A DNA stretch of 64,000 nt from Nocardioides sp. 1609 (GCF_004522105.1 NZ_SPUJ01000006.1:248001-312000), one strand, 5' to 3'. Positions 24,490 through 33,400 are shown, counted from the first letter of the stretch. Notes: a model not told the origin generated them from the sequence alone. Program-made: numbers and translations.

Positions 24490-25290
24490 TCAGGCGGGCG
24501 GCTCGACGTCGGTGCCGACGAGCGCGACCAGGTCGGCGATCGAGTCGACGACCTGGGTCGGGCGGTAGGGGAAGGTCTCGATCTGCTCGGGGCGGGTCGA
24601 GCCGGTGGTGACGAGCACGGTGCGCAGGCCGGCCTCGAGGCCGCTGATGATGTCGGTGTCCATCCGGTCGCCGACCATCACCGTCGACTCGGAGTGCGCG
24701 TCGAGCCGGTTGAGGGCGCTGCGCATCATCAGCGGGTTCGGCTTGCCGATGAAGTACGGCGTCCGGCCGGTCGCGGTGCTGATCAGGGCGGCCACCGACC
24801 CGGTCGCGGGCAGCAGGCCGTGCTGGCTCGGTCCGCTCGGGTCGGGGTTGGTGGCGATGAAGCGGGCGCCGGCGGCGATCAGCCGGATCGCCTTGGTGAT
24901 CGCCTCGAACGAGTAGGTGCGGGTCTCGCCGAGCACCACGTAGTCGGGATCGCGGTCGGTCATCACGTAGCCGACGTCGTGCATCGCCGTGGTCAGTCCC
25001 GCCTCTCCCACGACGTAGGCCGTGCCGTGCGGGCGCTGCTCGGCCAGGAACTGCGCCGTCGCCAGCGCCGAGGTCCAGATCGCGTCCTCGGGCACGTCGA
25101 TGCCGCTGCCGAGGAGTCGCGCCCGGAGGTCGCGCGGGGTGTAGATCGAGTTGTTGGTCAGCACCAGGAACGACAGCCCCGACGCCTTCAGCGCGTCGAT
25201 GAACTCGGTCGCACCGGGGATCGGCACCTCCTCGTGCACGAGGACGCCGTCCATGTCGGTCAGCCAGGTCGTGATGTCCCGCGTCGTCAT
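24490..25290 (-). CDS. HAD-IIA family (NagD-like) sugar phosphatase
   Basis: The 266-residue product has the HAD motifs: DMDGVL (motif I, nucleophile and acid aspartates) near residue 12, LTNNS (motif II), and motif III/IV in FIGKPNP and VGDRMDTDI. The C2a cap between motifs II and III marks the HAD-IIA (NagD/AraL) subfamily, cytoplasmic phosphatases acting on nucleoside monophosphates or sugar phosphates. All catalytic residues are present. CAGACT 6 nt upstream of the ATG suggests a leaderless transcript. Substrate is unknown. Confidence 0.9.
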   Translation of the reverse strand: MTTRDITTWLTDMDGVLVHEEVPIPGATEFIDALKASGLSFLVLTNNSIYTPRDLRARLLGSGIDVPEDAIWTSALATAQFLAEQRPHGTAYVVGEAGLTTAMHDVGYVMTDRDPDYVVLGETRTYSFEAITKAIRLIAAGARFIATNPDPSGPSQHGLLPATGSVAALISTATGRTPYFIGKPNPLMMRSALNRLDAHSESTVMVGDRMDTDIISGLEAGLRTVLVTTGSTRPEQIETFPYRPTQVVDSIADLVALVGTDVEPPA

Positions 25291-25357
25291 GCCCCCAGTC
25301 TGGTCCCCGTCCCCCCGAACGGCACGTCGGCGCCGGTGTGGGCGTCATCATGGGCGG

Positions 25358-25708
25358 GTGCCGTCCCGGATCGCCGACTTCCTCGACCTGGTGCACCAGC
25401 TGCCGGAGGTCGTCCGCACCGACCACGCGCGCTACCACCGGCTCCAGGTGTCGGGGTACACGTTCGGCTACCTGTGGGAGCCCACCCGGACCGTCGGTCT
25501 CAAGCAGGAGCTGTCGGAGCAGCTGGCCCTGGTCGCCGAGCGGCCCGACGTGTTCGAGGTGCAGTTCACCGCCGGCGCGTTCGGCTGGGTCGTCGTCCAC
25601 CTGGACGGCGTCGAGCGCGACGAGCTGGCCGAGCTGACCTTCGAGGCGTGGCGGCTCACGGCCGCGGCCGCGCTGGTGGCCGAGCGGTCGGACCGGCTGC
25701 CGGTCTGA
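25358..25708 (+). CDS. MmcQ/YjbR-like family protein
   Basis: The 116-residue product has the YjbR (MmcQ) layout: an N-terminal helix, RYHRLQVSGYTFGYLWEP, LKQELSEQLALVAERPDVFE, and the C-terminal GWVVVHLDGVERDELAELTFEAWRLTA, which matches the family pattern of a CyaY-like alpha-beta fold. Some members bind double-stranded DNA; the role is otherwise unclear. The GTG start lies 6 nt after CATCAT, a weak -10-like hexamer. It stands between a divergent HAD gene and a downstream VOC gene. Confidence 0.75.
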   Translation: MPSRIADFLDLVHQLPEVVRTDHARYHRLQVSGYTFGYLWEPTRTVGLKQELSEQLALVAERPDVFEVQFTAGAFGWVVVHLDGVERDELAELTFEAWRLTAAAALVAERSDRLPV

Positions 25709-25759
25709 GCGGGCGGCGGACTGGAACCTCACACCGGTGTCAGGGGCGATCCTGGCGTC

Positions 25760-26224
25760 ATGACGACCGACGAGGGACAGGTACGACAGCTCCGGGTGGT
25801 CCTCGAGGTCCCCGACTTCGACGAGGCCGTGGCGTTCTTCCGCGACGCCCTCGGCCTGCCGGAGTCGGCGGCGTTCGCCACCGGCGGCGAGGACCGGGTG
25901 GCGATCCTCGAGGCCGGGCGGGCGACGCTGGAGCTGGCGTCGCCGGCGCACCGCCGGGCGATCGACGCCGTCGAGGACGTCGCCGACGGCGGCACCGCCG
26001 CGATCCGGCTCGCGTTCGAGGTCGACGACGCCGGTGCCACGACGGCCCGCCTGGTCGCGGCCGGCGCGCGTCACGTCGCCGGTCCGGTCCTGACGCCGTG
26101 GCGGTCGCTGAACGCCCGCCTCGACGCCCCGGCCGACCAGCAGATCACCGTGTTCGAGGAGACCGAGACCCCCGAGGAGCGCACCGGTCGCGCCGGCTTC
26201 GCCACCGACGCCGTCCGCGACTGA
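25760..26224 (+). CDS. VOC-superfamily (glyoxalase/bleomycin-resistance-like) protein
   Basis: The 154-residue product has the paired beta-alpha-beta-beta-beta modules of the vicinal-oxygen-chelate fold, with the N-terminal LRVVLEVPDFDEAVAFFRDALGLPE and the second module IRLAFEVDDAGATTARLVAAGARHV. The final sequence DQQITVFEE ends the second module with the usual metal-ligand glutamate position. It could be a small dioxygenase, an epimerase or a binding protein for antibiotics; substrate is not readable. It is convergent with the MerR gene. Confidence 0.85.
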   Translation: MTTDEGQVRQLRVVLEVPDFDEAVAFFRDALGLPESAAFATGGEDRVAILEAGRATLELASPAHRRAIDAVEDVADGGTAAIRLAFEVDDAGATTARLVAAGARHVAGPVLTPWRSLNARLDAPADQQITVFEETETPEERTGRAGFATDAVRD

Positions 26225-26239
26225 CCGGAGCCGGCCGGG

Positions 26240-26620
26240 TCAGCCGGTCGGTCGGGCGGCGGGGCCGGGGCCGGGGCGCTCGACCGCCTGCTCCCGCAGC
26301 GCGCGGAGCACCTCGAGCTCGCGCTCGACGTCGCGCCGACGCTGCTCGAGCCGGTCGATCTCGACCTCGAGGGCCGCCTCGAGGAAGCCGGTGCGCTCGG
26401 CGTCCGGCGCGGTCAGGCACGGCAGCAGCGTGGCGATGGTCGTGCTGCACAACCCCGCCGCGAAGAGGTGCTGGATCTCGATCACCCGGGCCACCGAGTC
26501 GGCCTCGTAGTGCCGCCAGCCGTTGGGGGCGCGGGTCGACCCGATCAGCCCGACGTCCTCGTAGTAGCGCAGGGACCGCGCGCTGACCCCCGTCGCCTCC
26601 GCGAGCTCACCGATCCGCAC
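26240..26620 (-). CDS. MerR-family transcriptional regulator
   Basis: The 126-residue product has the MerR HTH and wing: MRIGELAEATGVSARSLRYY followed by NGWRHYEADSV, then a dimerising coiled coil (about 78-115). Two cysteines (LCSTT and LPCL) are not spaced like those of SoxR or metal sensors, so the effector is unknown. The GTG start is fixed by a canonical leaderless promoter: TAGGCT on the minus strand 6 nt upstream. It lies 49 bp downstream of an aldo/keto reductase gene read in the same direction, which is its likely target or operon partner. Confidence 0.9.
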   Translation of the reverse strand: MRIGELAEATGVSARSLRYYEDVGLIGSTRAPNGWRHYEADSVARVIEIQHLFAAGLCSTTIATLLPCLTAPDAERTGFLEAALEVEIDRLEQRRRDVERELEVLRALREQAVERPGPGPAARPTG

Positions 26621-26669
26621 GGGGCGAGCCTACGACCGGCTCCCGGGACCGGGAGCCGGTCGCGGACGC

Positions 26670-27554
26670 TCAGCCGGCGTCGAGCGCGGCGAGCTCGTCG
26701 GCGGTGAGCTCGAGGTGCACGGCCTCGGCGGAGTCCTGGACCGAGGACGGTCGCTTCGCCCCCGGGATGGGGATCACGACCGGCGACTGGGCCAGCTCCC
26801 AGGCGAGCGCCACCTGCTGGGCGCTGACCCCGCGAGCCGCGGCGACGCGCGCGAACGCCGGGTGCTCCTCGGCCAGGCCCTTCGCGCTGCGCAGCCCGCC
26901 GAGCGGGCTCCACGGCAGGAAGGCCAGGCCGAGCTCCTCGCACACGTCGATCTCGGGACGGCTGGACCGGAAGGCCGGCGAGAACTGGTTCTGCACGCTC
27001 ACCAGGGCCCCGCCGAGCACCGAGTGGGCGAGCCGGATCTGCTCGGGGTTCGCGTTCGAGAGCCCGATCCGCGCGACCTTGCCCGTGTCGGCGATGTCCT
27101 TGAGGGTGCTCATGACGTCGGCGTAGTCGACCTTCGGGTCGGGCCGGTGGTGCTGCCACAGCGCGATCTGCTCGACCCCGAGACGGTCGAGGCTCGCGTC
27201 GACCGCGGCGTGCAGGTGGGACGCCGACGAGTCGAGGTCCCAGCCGCCGTCCTCGGTGCGCGTGTGCCCGCCCTTGGTGGCGAGCACCACCTGGTCGCGG
27301 ACGCCGAGCTCGTCGAGGATGCCCGCGACCAGGCGCTCGTTGGCGCCCATCGCGTCGGCCCCGAGCTCGTCGGCCGGCCCGTAGGCGTCGGCGGTGTCGA
27401 AGAGGGTGACTCCCGCGTCGAGCGCGGCCCGCACGGTGTCGAGGAGCTGCTCGCGCGGCTGTGTCCCGGTCTGGTCGAAGGTCATCAGGCCGAGGCCGAC
27501 GGCCCCGACCTCCAGGCGCCCGACGGTGTCGTTGCCGATCTGTCGTGTCTTCAC
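26670..27554 (-). CDS. Aldo/keto reductase
   Basis: The 294-residue product is a cytoplasmic NADPH-dependent reductase with the TIM-barrel. FDTADAYGPADELG holds the catalytic Asp-Tyr of the tetrad, LATKGG the lysine, and LWQHHRPDPKVD the histidine. The C-terminal NADPH-binding block is VIPIPGAKRPSSVQDSAEA. The set is complete. The start is GTG 27554 (MKTRQIGND), 7 nt after a TAGACC hexamer; reading further upstream gives a Pro/Gly-rich lead unlike the family. The MerR gene lies just downstream. Natural substrate is unknown. Confidence 0.9.
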   Translation of the reverse strand: MKTRQIGNDTVGRLEVGAVGLGLMTFDQTGTQPREQLLDTVRAALDAGVTLFDTADAYGPADELGADAMGANERLVAGILDELGVRDQVVLATKGGHTRTEDGGWDLDSSASHLHAAVDASLDRLGVEQIALWQHHRPDPKVDYADVMSTLKDIADTGKVARIGLSNANPEQIRLAHSVLGGALVSVQNQFSPAFRSSRPEIDVCEELGLAFLPWSPLGGLRSAKGLAEEHPAFARVAAARGVSAQQVALAWELAQSPVVIPIPGAKRPSSVQDSAEAVHLELTADELAALDAG

Positions 27555-27682
27555 GGGTCCAGGTCTACCGGACCGGACCCAGGCGGGGTCCCGGTGCCCG
27601 GCGCCGATGACGGCGTCCGCGTCGTTTGTGGGACCGCCGGCGGGGGTAGGTCGCCCTCGCACGCCCCGAGGAGGAGCAGCCC

Positions 27683-28120
27683 ATGACCAGTCCCACCCCG
27701 CCGACCGTCGCGGTGACCCCGACGTCCCCGCCGTCCGACCCGTCGACCACCGCGTCCACCGCGGGGTCGTCGACGGAGCCGTACGAGCAGAGCCAGCACG
27801 AGATCCGGCTCGAGGAGGAGGACGTCCGCTACCTGATCGCCCTGGTCGACGAGACCGTGCGCAACGTCGGCGGGTCCATCCCCCGACAGGTCGAGGGCGA
27901 CCTGTTCGGCGGTGGCCACCTCCCGGAGCGGATGGCGCGCCACACGCTGGGCGCCCACGAGCGGATCCTGCGGACCCTGCTGTCCTCGGTCCAGGCGCTC
28001 GAGGAGCACGCGGGGTCGCTCCAGTCCTACCGCGACGAGCTGAACCGGGTCGAGGACACCATCCAGGGTTACCTCGACCAGATCAACGGTCGGGTCGCGA
28101 CGATCGACGGAGCGGTCTGA
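27683..28120 (+). CDS. Helical protein, possible WXG100/ESX-like partner
   Basis: The 145-residue product has a disordered Pro/Ser/Thr-rich N-terminus (about 1-33) and then an alpha-helical region (about 38-143) with a likely helix-turn-helix hairpin, ending in a coiled coil (LQSYRDELNRVEDTIQGYLDQINGR). There is no signal peptide, membrane segment or catalytic motif. The plan and size, and the overlap with a second helical protein, recall paired type VII secretion (WXG100-like) proteins, but no WXG motif and no YxxxD/E tail are seen, so this is tentative. GAGGAGGAGC precedes the ATG as a strong ribosome binding site. Its stop shares one base with the next start (TGATG). Confidence 0.7.
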   Translation: MTSPTPPTVAVTPTSPPSDPSTTASTAGSSTEPYEQSQHEIRLEEEDVRYLIALVDETVRNVGGSIPRQVEGDLFGGGHLPERMARHTLGAHERILRTLLSSVQALEEHAGSLQSYRDELNRVEDTIQGYLDQINGRVATIDGAV

Positions 28121-29196
28121 TGGCCGGGGCGAACGAGGGCCGGTTCCACGAGCTGGTCGAGCGACCCCACCCGTTCCGCATCGAGCGGCACGCCGACGAC
28201 TGGGCCCGCTGCGCGGAGGTGCTCCGCACCGCGTCGTCCGACGTGCGGCGTGGGATCCAGAACGTCGACGTCGGCGGGCAGACCGGCCCGGCGCTGCAGG
28301 CCGCGTTCCTCGACCTCGCCGACGTGCTCGAGGAGGGCGCCCAGGACCTGCGTCGCGGCTCGCGGGCGCTCGGGGAGCTCGCCGAGGAGACCAAGTCGGC
28401 CAAGAACCGCAAGAAGGACATCGACGGCAGGCTTCCCGACAACGGCGCCCACGTCGCGGAGCGCGACCAGGCCGCCGCCAGCACCTCCGACTCGCAGGAG
28501 GCCGCGCTGCGCCACGGCATCGCGGTGATGAAGTCGATCCGGGCCGACGAGCCGCGCGGCTCGGTGCCGATCCAGGCCCCGACCACGCCTCCCCCGCCGC
28601 CGCCGACCCGGCGCTGCCCGCGCTGCGGGTCCGACCCGTGCCAGTGCCAGGCGGTCAGTGGCTGCCCGCGCTGCGGCGCGAGCCCGTGCGTCTGTGTCGA
28701 CGGCCCGCACGTCGTCACCCCGGTCACCCCGGTCCACCCGGACTGCCCCGACTGGGACGACCCCGCCGACTTCACCACCCCCGGCACCGCCCAGGGGCCG
28801 TCGTCCCTGTCCCCCGCCGCCCCGTCCGCCCCGGCGGCGCCGCTCGGGTCGGGGGTCTCCCCCGGCGTCGTCGGCGGTGCCGCCGGCGCGGCCGCACCCG
28901 TCGCCCCCGTCGCGTTCGGGGCGATGGCGCCGACGTCCGGCTCCGGGGTGGCCGCTGCACCCGTCGCGGGCACGGCCGGCGCCGCCGGTGGGGTCCGTCC
29001 GATCGGTGCGGGCGGCCCGATGGGCTCGGCCGGCACGCTCGGTCGCAGCGGTGGCTCCGGGACCGGTGCCGGCGCCGCCGGCGCCGGCGGCCGCGGCCGC
29101 GGCAAGGACCGCAAGCCGGGCTCGCGCGACCGCGACCTGCACGACGACGGCCGCGACTGGCTCGACGACGAGTCCGCGCCCGACGTCCTGAGGTGA
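28120..29196 (+). CDS. Helical protein with two tandem Cys clusters and Ala/Gly-rich tail
   Basis: The 358-residue product starts with a helical domain (about 15-100; DDWARCAEVLRTASSDVRRG and a following helical pair) resembling WXG100/LXG-type domains. Then comes a Pro-rich hinge and two copies of C-x2-C-x4-C-x-C (CPRCGSDPCQC at 166-176 and CPRCGASPCVC at 182-192), likely metal-binding knuckles. Residues about 215-325 are Ala/Gly/Pro/Val-rich and flexible, and the last 30 are highly charged (GKDRKPGSRDRD then DDGRDWLDDESAPDVL). No family is recognised with confidence. It is translationally coupled to the preceding helical protein and followed by a glycerophosphotransferase. A secreted or envelope-associated effector is one reading, not proven. 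Confidence 0.72.
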   Translation: MAGANEGRFHELVERPHPFRIERHADDWARCAEVLRTASSDVRRGIQNVDVGGQTGPALQAAFLDLADVLEEGAQDLRRGSRALGELAEETKSAKNRKKDIDGRLPDNGAHVAERDQAAASTSDSQEAALRHGIAVMKSIRADEPRGSVPIQAPTTPPPPPPTRRCPRCGSDPCQCQAVSGCPRCGASPCVCVDGPHVVTPVTPVHPDCPDWDDPADFTTPGTAQGPSSLSPAAPSAPAAPLGSGVSPGVVGGAAGAAAPVAPVAFGAMAPTSGSGVAAAPVAGTAGAAGGVRPIGAGGPMGSAGTLGRSGGSGTGAGAAGAGGRGRGKDRKPGSRDRDLHDDGRDWLDDESAPDVLR

Positions 29197-29270
29197 TCTC
29201 GAGGGTGCCCGGGCACCGTCCCCACGGACGGCTCGCCGCGCCTGCGGACCCGAGGCCGTAGAATCCCGGG

Positions 29271-30425
29271 GTGAAACAGGTCGCCGTCATCGCCTACTAC
29301 GCCGACGACCCGACGCGCACCTACCAGCTCGTGCAGTGGCTGCCCGTGCTCGAGGTGCTGCACCGCACGCACCCGGTGACGATCGTGCTGCGCGACCCCG
29401 ACTCCGCCGACGTGCTGGCGCCGCGCACCAGCCTGCCGGTGCTGTGCGCGCCGACGTTCCCCGAGCTCACCGCGCTCTACGAGGAGCTCAACGCCAAGGT
29501 CGTCCTCTACTGCAACAACTCGATCCTCAACTTCCAGTCGCTCATCGACGGCCGCCGGCTGCACGCGCACGTCAACCATGGCGAGAGCGACAAGCAGTCG
29601 ATGGCCAGCAACAACGCGAAGGCCTACGACCGGGTCTTCGTCGCCGGCGAGGCCGCGGTGCAGCGACACGTCGCCGGGCTGCTCGAGTTCGACACCCGCC
29701 GTCTGGTGCGGATCGGGCGGCCGCAGCTCGACCTGCGTCCCGAGCCGGTGCTGGCGCCGTCGACGCGGCGCACCCTGCTCTACGCCCCGACGTGGGAGGG
29801 CGACGCCGACTACAACGACTACACCTCGGTCGACACGATCGGTCCCGACATCGCACGCGGCCTGCTCGCGGTCCCCGACTCTCGCTTCGTCTACAAGCCG
29901 CACCCGAAGGTCGTCACGACCCCGACGACGTCGGTGTGGGCCGCGCACCGCGAGATCCTGCGGATCGTGGCCGCCGCGAACGCCGCCGACCCGGCGGCCG
30001 GCCACGTCGCGGTGGAACGGGGCGACATCCTCGCGATCATGCCCGACTGCGACGCGATGGTGACCGACGTGTCGTCGGTGGGCCTCGACTGGCTCTACCT
30101 GTGCACCGACAGGCCGCTCTTCCTCACCGACCGCCACCGCGACGCCGACCGGCTGCGCCAGGACGTGCCGGTCAGCCGCTGCGCCGACGTCGTCGACGAC
30201 GACGAGGTGGGCGGGCTCGCGGCGCTCGTCGCCGCGCGGCTCGAGCACGACGAGCACCACCTGGCCCGCGTCGCGATGCGCCACCACTACTTCGACGACC
30301 TCCAGGTGGGCGACAGCACCACCCGGTTCCTCGACGCCGTCGCCGGGCTCGCGGCGCGCCGCGACCGGCTCCTCGGCGCGGTCCCCGGTCGCGACGAGAG
30401 CGACGGCGACGCGATCATCGCCTGA
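29271..30425 (+). CDS. CDP-glycerol:poly(glycerophosphate) glycerophosphotransferase-like protein
   Basis: The 384-residue product matches the Glyphos_transf (TagB/TagF) family, GT-B enzymes that transfer glycerophosphate from CDP-glycerol during teichoic acid synthesis. HVNHGESDKQS (H103 onward) corresponds to the catalytic HGxxxK region, followed by LLYAPTWEG, YKPHPK and the conserved MVTDVSSVGLDWLYL. It lacks the longer N-terminal membrane-targeting region of TagF. TAGAAT at 29259-29264, 6 nt before the GTG, is a clear leaderless promoter, so it is transcribed separately from the helical pair just upstream. It implies a wall teichoic-like polymer. Confidence 0.88.
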   Translation: MKQVAVIAYYADDPTRTYQLVQWLPVLEVLHRTHPVTIVLRDPDSADVLAPRTSLPVLCAPTFPELTALYEELNAKVVLYCNNSILNFQSLIDGRRLHAHVNHGESDKQSMASNNAKAYDRVFVAGEAAVQRHVAGLLEFDTRRLVRIGRPQLDLRPEPVLAPSTRRTLLYAPTWEGDADYNDYTSVDTIGPDIARGLLAVPDSRFVYKPHPKVVTTPTTSVWAAHREILRIVAAANAADPAAGHVAVERGDILAIMPDCDAMVTDVSSVGLDWLYLCTDRPLFLTDRHRDADRLRQDVPVSRCADVVDDDEVGGLAALVAARLEHDEHHLARVAMRHHYFDDLQVGDSTTRFLDAVAGLAARRDRLLGAVPGRDESDGDAIIA

Positions 30426-30433
30426 CCCCGGGC

Positions 30434-30862
30434 TCAGGCGCGGCGCACCCGCTGGAAGTTGCGACCGCCGCGGGCGAACGCCGCCAGGACGGCCTCCGGG
30501 GGCGCCTGCGCCTGCCACGCGCACGGGCGCACGTGGGTCAGGTCGACGTCCCACGCGGCCGGGTCCGGGTCGTGGCGCCAGCCGCCCGTGAGGACGCCGC
30601 GGTGGAAGACCCCGTCGACGTCCACGGTCCAGACCTCCGCGCCGTCGGGGACGGCGGCGAACCGCTCCAGCCGCGCCGCCGTCCGCTCGTCGTGGCGGAG
30701 CGCCACCGCCGCGACCGCGCTGCCGAGGCCGTCGGGCGGGGCACCCAGTCGGCCGCCGACGCCGACGACGTCGAGGGCCAGCGCCCGACCCACGGCCCGG
30801 CGCCCGTCGTCCGGGACGACGCGCGAGCGCATCGGCGCGCGATAGACCCCGCCGGCACCCAT
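30434..30862 (-). CDS. Conserved hypothetical protein
   Basis: The roughly 142-residue product is not recognised. Residues about 70-100 contain DGAEVWTVDVDGVFHRGVLTGGWRHDP, a Trp/Gly-rich beta pattern, and the C-terminus reads AAFARGGRNFQRVRRA. There is no signal peptide or membrane segment. ATG 30862 was preferred to GTG 30868 because TAGGAC lies 6 nt upstream. It is convergent with the glycerophosphotransferase, 8 bp apart, and divergent from rsbQ, so it could share control with the stress module. Confidence 0.6.
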   Translation of the reverse strand: MGAGGVYRAPMRSRVVPDDGRRAVGRALALDVVGVGGRLGAPPDGLGSAVAAVALRHDERTAARLERFAAVPDGAEVWTVDVDGVFHRGVLTGGWRHDPDPAAWDVDLTHVRPCAWQAQAPPEAVLAAFARGGRNFQRVRRA

Positions 30863-31009
30863 GACCACGTCCTACCACCTCCCGCCGCACGGGTCACCGC
30901 CGTCCCGCTGGTGTCGCACCCCGCCCGGAGCCCCTCGCGTGCCGGCTCGCGGTCGAGGTCCGGCACCGCGGCCGGGCGCTGCCCCGCCTGTCGCCGCTAC
31001 GCTGCGGCG

Positions 31010-31807
31010 GTGTCAGTCGTCGCGCGCCACCAGGTCTCGGTCACCGGGCCGGACGGCGCCGCCCCGATGCTCTTCGCGCACGGGTTCGGGTGCGACCAGG
31101 CCGTCTGGAGCCGGGTGGCGCCGGCGTTCACCGACGAGTTCCGCGTGGTGCTGTTCGACCACGTCGGCGCGGGCGGCTCGGACCTGACGGCGTACGACCC
31201 TCGGGCCTACGCCACCCTCGACCGCTACGCCGCCGACGTGCTCGAGATCTGCGAGGAGCTCGACCTGCGCGACGTCGTCTTCGTCGGCCACTCCGTGTCG
31301 GCGATGATCGGCGTCCTCGCCCAGGTGGCCGACCCCGGCCGGTTCGCCCGCCTGGTGCTCCTCGGTCCCTCGGCGCGCTACGTCGACGACGACGACTACG
31401 TCGGCGGGTTCGCCGCGTCCGACATCGACGAGCTCCTGGACCTGATGGACAGCAACACCTTCGGTTGGCAGCAGCCGCTGGCCGGACTGGTGATGCCCGG
31501 CCCGGAGCTGGTCGAGGACCGCGGCGTGCTCGACGCGAGCTTCTGCCGGCTGCGACCCGACATCGCGCACGACTTCGCGACGGCGACGTTCCTCGGCGAC
31601 AACCGGGACGACCTGGCCCGGGTCTCCGCGCCGACGCTGGTGCTCCAGAACCGCCACGACACGATCGCCCCGTTGTCGGCCGGCGCGTTCGTCCGGGACC
31701 GGATCCCGGGTGCGCGGCTGGAGATCATCGAGACCAGCGGGCACTGCGCCCACCTGAGCGCGCCGGCCGAGACCATCGCCGCCATCCGAGGGTTCGTGAG
31801 CCCGTGA
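31010..31807 (+). CDS. rsbQ: RsbQ-like alpha/beta hydrolase, energy-stress cofactor
   Basis: In Bacillus, RsbQ makes or delivers a hydrophobic signal that activates the RsbP phosphatase. The 265-residue product matches RsbQ closely in layout: nucleophile S95 in VGHSVSAMIG, D217 in NRHDTIAP and H245 in SGHCAH, against S96/D219/H247 of the Bacillus protein as I recall it. The middle region LVLLGPSARYVDDDDYVGGF is also typical. GTG 31010 follows TACGCT (30998-31003) by 6 nt, giving a leaderless transcript. Its stop overlaps the rsbP start (GTGA), so the two are coupled and probably act together. Confidence 0.9.
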   Translation: MSVVARHQVSVTGPDGAAPMLFAHGFGCDQAVWSRVAPAFTDEFRVVLFDHVGAGGSDLTAYDPRAYATLDRYAADVLEICEELDLRDVVFVGHSVSAMIGVLAQVADPGRFARLVLLGPSARYVDDDDYVGGFAASDIDELLDLMDSNTFGWQQPLAGLVMPGPELVEDRGVLDASFCRLRPDIAHDFATATFLGDNRDDLARVSAPTLVLQNRHDTIAPLSAGAFVRDRIPGARLEIIETSGHCAHLSAPAETIAAIRGFVSP

Positions 31808-32961
31808 CCGTCGCCAGCGACGTGGCCGGCGGGAGCCGGCACGACCGGGTACCGGCGGCCTACGCCGTCCTCGACCGGCTCGACGGTCGGGTCCTCGAGG
31901 TCAACGAGGCGTTCGTGACGCTCCTGGGCCGCCCTCGCGAGACCCTCCTGGCCGGCTCCTGGTCGGACCTGCTCACCGTCGCCGGTCGGATCTACAGCGA
32001 GACGCACCTGATGCCGATGCTCGACCTCAACGGCCGCGTCGAGGAGGTCGCGCTCGACGTCGTCGCCGACGGCGGACGGATCCCGGTGCTGCTGAACGCC
32101 GTGCTCGACCGCACCGGCGAGCGCGCGTCGATCCGGGTGGTGCTGTTCGGGGCGTCCGCGCGCCGCCGCTACGAGACCGAGCTGCTGCGGGCGACCCGTG
32201 AGGCCCAGGAGGCGCGGCAGCAGGCCGACGAGCTCGCCCGCACCCTGCAGCAGACGCTCATCCCGCCGGTCCCGCCGGCCATCCCGCGCCTCGAGGTGTC
32301 GGCCGTCTACCGACCCGCCGGCGACGGCGACGAGGTCGGCGGCGACTTCTACGACGTCTTCAACGTCGGCCCGTCCACCTGGGTGGTGGTGCTCGGCGAC
32401 GTCGCCGGCAAGGGCGTCCGCGCCGCGGCCGTCACCGCGTTCATCCGGCACGCGGTGCGCGACCTCGCGATGCAGGTCGCCGACCCGGCCGACCTGCTGC
32501 ACGCCCTCGACCGCGCCCTGCACGCCCGGCCGACCGAGAGGTTCTGCTCCGCCGTCCTGCTCCGTCTCACCGAGGACGACGCCGGCTGGTCGATCGCCGG
32601 CGCGGCGGGCGGGCACCCGCTCCCGATCCTCGGCCGGCGCGACGGGACCCTGGTCGACCTCGGCAGGCCCGGGTCGCTGGTCGGGCTCCTCGACGACCCG
32701 CTCTTCACGACGTTCACCCACCGGCTCGCACCCGACGAGTTCGTCACCCTCCTCACCGACGGCGTCACCGAGGCGCGCCGGGGCCGCGAGCTGTTCGGGG
32801 AGGACGCCGTCCGCGACGTCGTCCGGTCCCGGGCGAGCGACCCGGACGGGGTCAGTGCGGCCGTCGTCGCGGCCGTCGTCGACTACCAGGCGGGCTTGCC
32901 CCACGACGACATCGCGGTGCTGACGCTGCACCCGTCGGCGCCGGACGGGGCGGTCCGGTGA
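31804..32961 (+). CDS. rsbP: RsbP-like PAS-PP2C phosphatase (SpoIIE family)
   Basis: The 385-residue product has an N-terminal PAS domain (about 15-115), a coiled linker (about 120-150), and a C-terminal PP2C/SpoIIE phosphatase domain. Metal-binding aspartates are all present: D181 in VGGDFYDV, D199 in LGDVAGKG, D319 in LLTDGVTEAR and D368/D369 in HDDIAVLTL. Such enzymes dephosphorylate a STAS anti-anti-sigma factor to release a stress sigma factor. The start overlaps the rsbQ stop as GTGA. The lone STAS gene just downstream on the other strand, and the fused protein beyond it, are its likely partners. Confidence 0.93.
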   Translation: MTVASDVAGGSRHDRVPAAYAVLDRLDGRVLEVNEAFVTLLGRPRETLLAGSWSDLLTVAGRIYSETHLMPMLDLNGRVEEVALDVVADGGRIPVLLNAVLDRTGERASIRVVLFGASARRRYETELLRATREAQEARQQADELARTLQQTLIPPVPPAIPRLEVSAVYRPAGDGDEVGGDFYDVFNVGPSTWVVVLGDVAGKGVRAAAVTAFIRHAVRDLAMQVADPADLLHALDRALHARPTERFCSAVLLRLTEDDAGWSIAGAAGGHPLPILGRRDGTLVDLGRPGSLVGLLDDPLFTTFTHRLAPDEFVTLLTDGVTEARRGRELFGEDAVRDVVRSRASDPDGVSAAVVAAVVDYQAGLPHDDIAVLTLHPSAPDGAVR

Positions 32962-32966
32962 GCCGG

Positions 32967-33275
32967 TCAGCCCACGCGGTGCGGCAACGCGCACACCTCG
33001 AGCACGCGCTGCGCGATCGAGCCCGCCTCGGCGCGGAGCTCGATCGGGTGGCCGGCCCCGGTGGCCCGCTGCACGGCCTGGGCCAGCACGCCGACCGCGA
33101 CGCTCGGCAGGAAGCCGACCGCGCTCAGGTCGACCACGACCGAGCGCTGGTAGGTCGCGGTGGCGGCGTCGATGGCGTCGCGCAGGGCGACGGCCGTGGC
33201 CTCGTCGACCTCGCCGCTGACCGTCAGGGTCCGCGTGGACTCGTCGAACTCGACTGCAAAGGGACCGGTCAGCAC
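32967..33275 (-). CDS. STAS-domain anti-sigma factor antagonist (RsbV-like)
   Basis: The 102-residue product is a stand-alone STAS domain: beta strands VEFDESTRTLTVSGEVDEATA, then VVVDLSAVGFLPSVAVGVLAQAV. The serine in GFLPSVAVG is in the place of the phosphorylatable Ser of RsbV/SpoIIAA. It should bind an RsbW-type kinase when unphosphorylated. GTG 33275 was chosen over an ATG 99 bases upstream, since the added lead is not STAS-like and overlaps the divergent promoter region. It is convergent with rsbP (5 bp apart) and divergent from the fusion gene. Confidence 0.88.
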   Translation of the reverse strand: MLTGPFAVEFDESTRTLTVSGEVDEATAVALRDAIDAATATYQRSVVVDLSAVGFLPSVAVGVLAQAVQRATGAGHPIELRAEAGSIAQRVLEVCALPHRVG

Positions 33276-33400
33276 GGGACGAGGATACGCGGCCCACGAC
33301 CAACCCAGGGGGTGAACCTCCCTCACCGCACCTCTGGCACCGTGACCGAGGTGCATCTTCGCGAGAGAGCCCACCTGGCCACCTCACCGGAAGGGGCTCT

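Noticed and set aside
27683..29196. A complete type VII secretion locus
   Set aside because: No EccB/C/D/E-like gene, mycosin or WXG motif is present; only two helical proteins can be supported.
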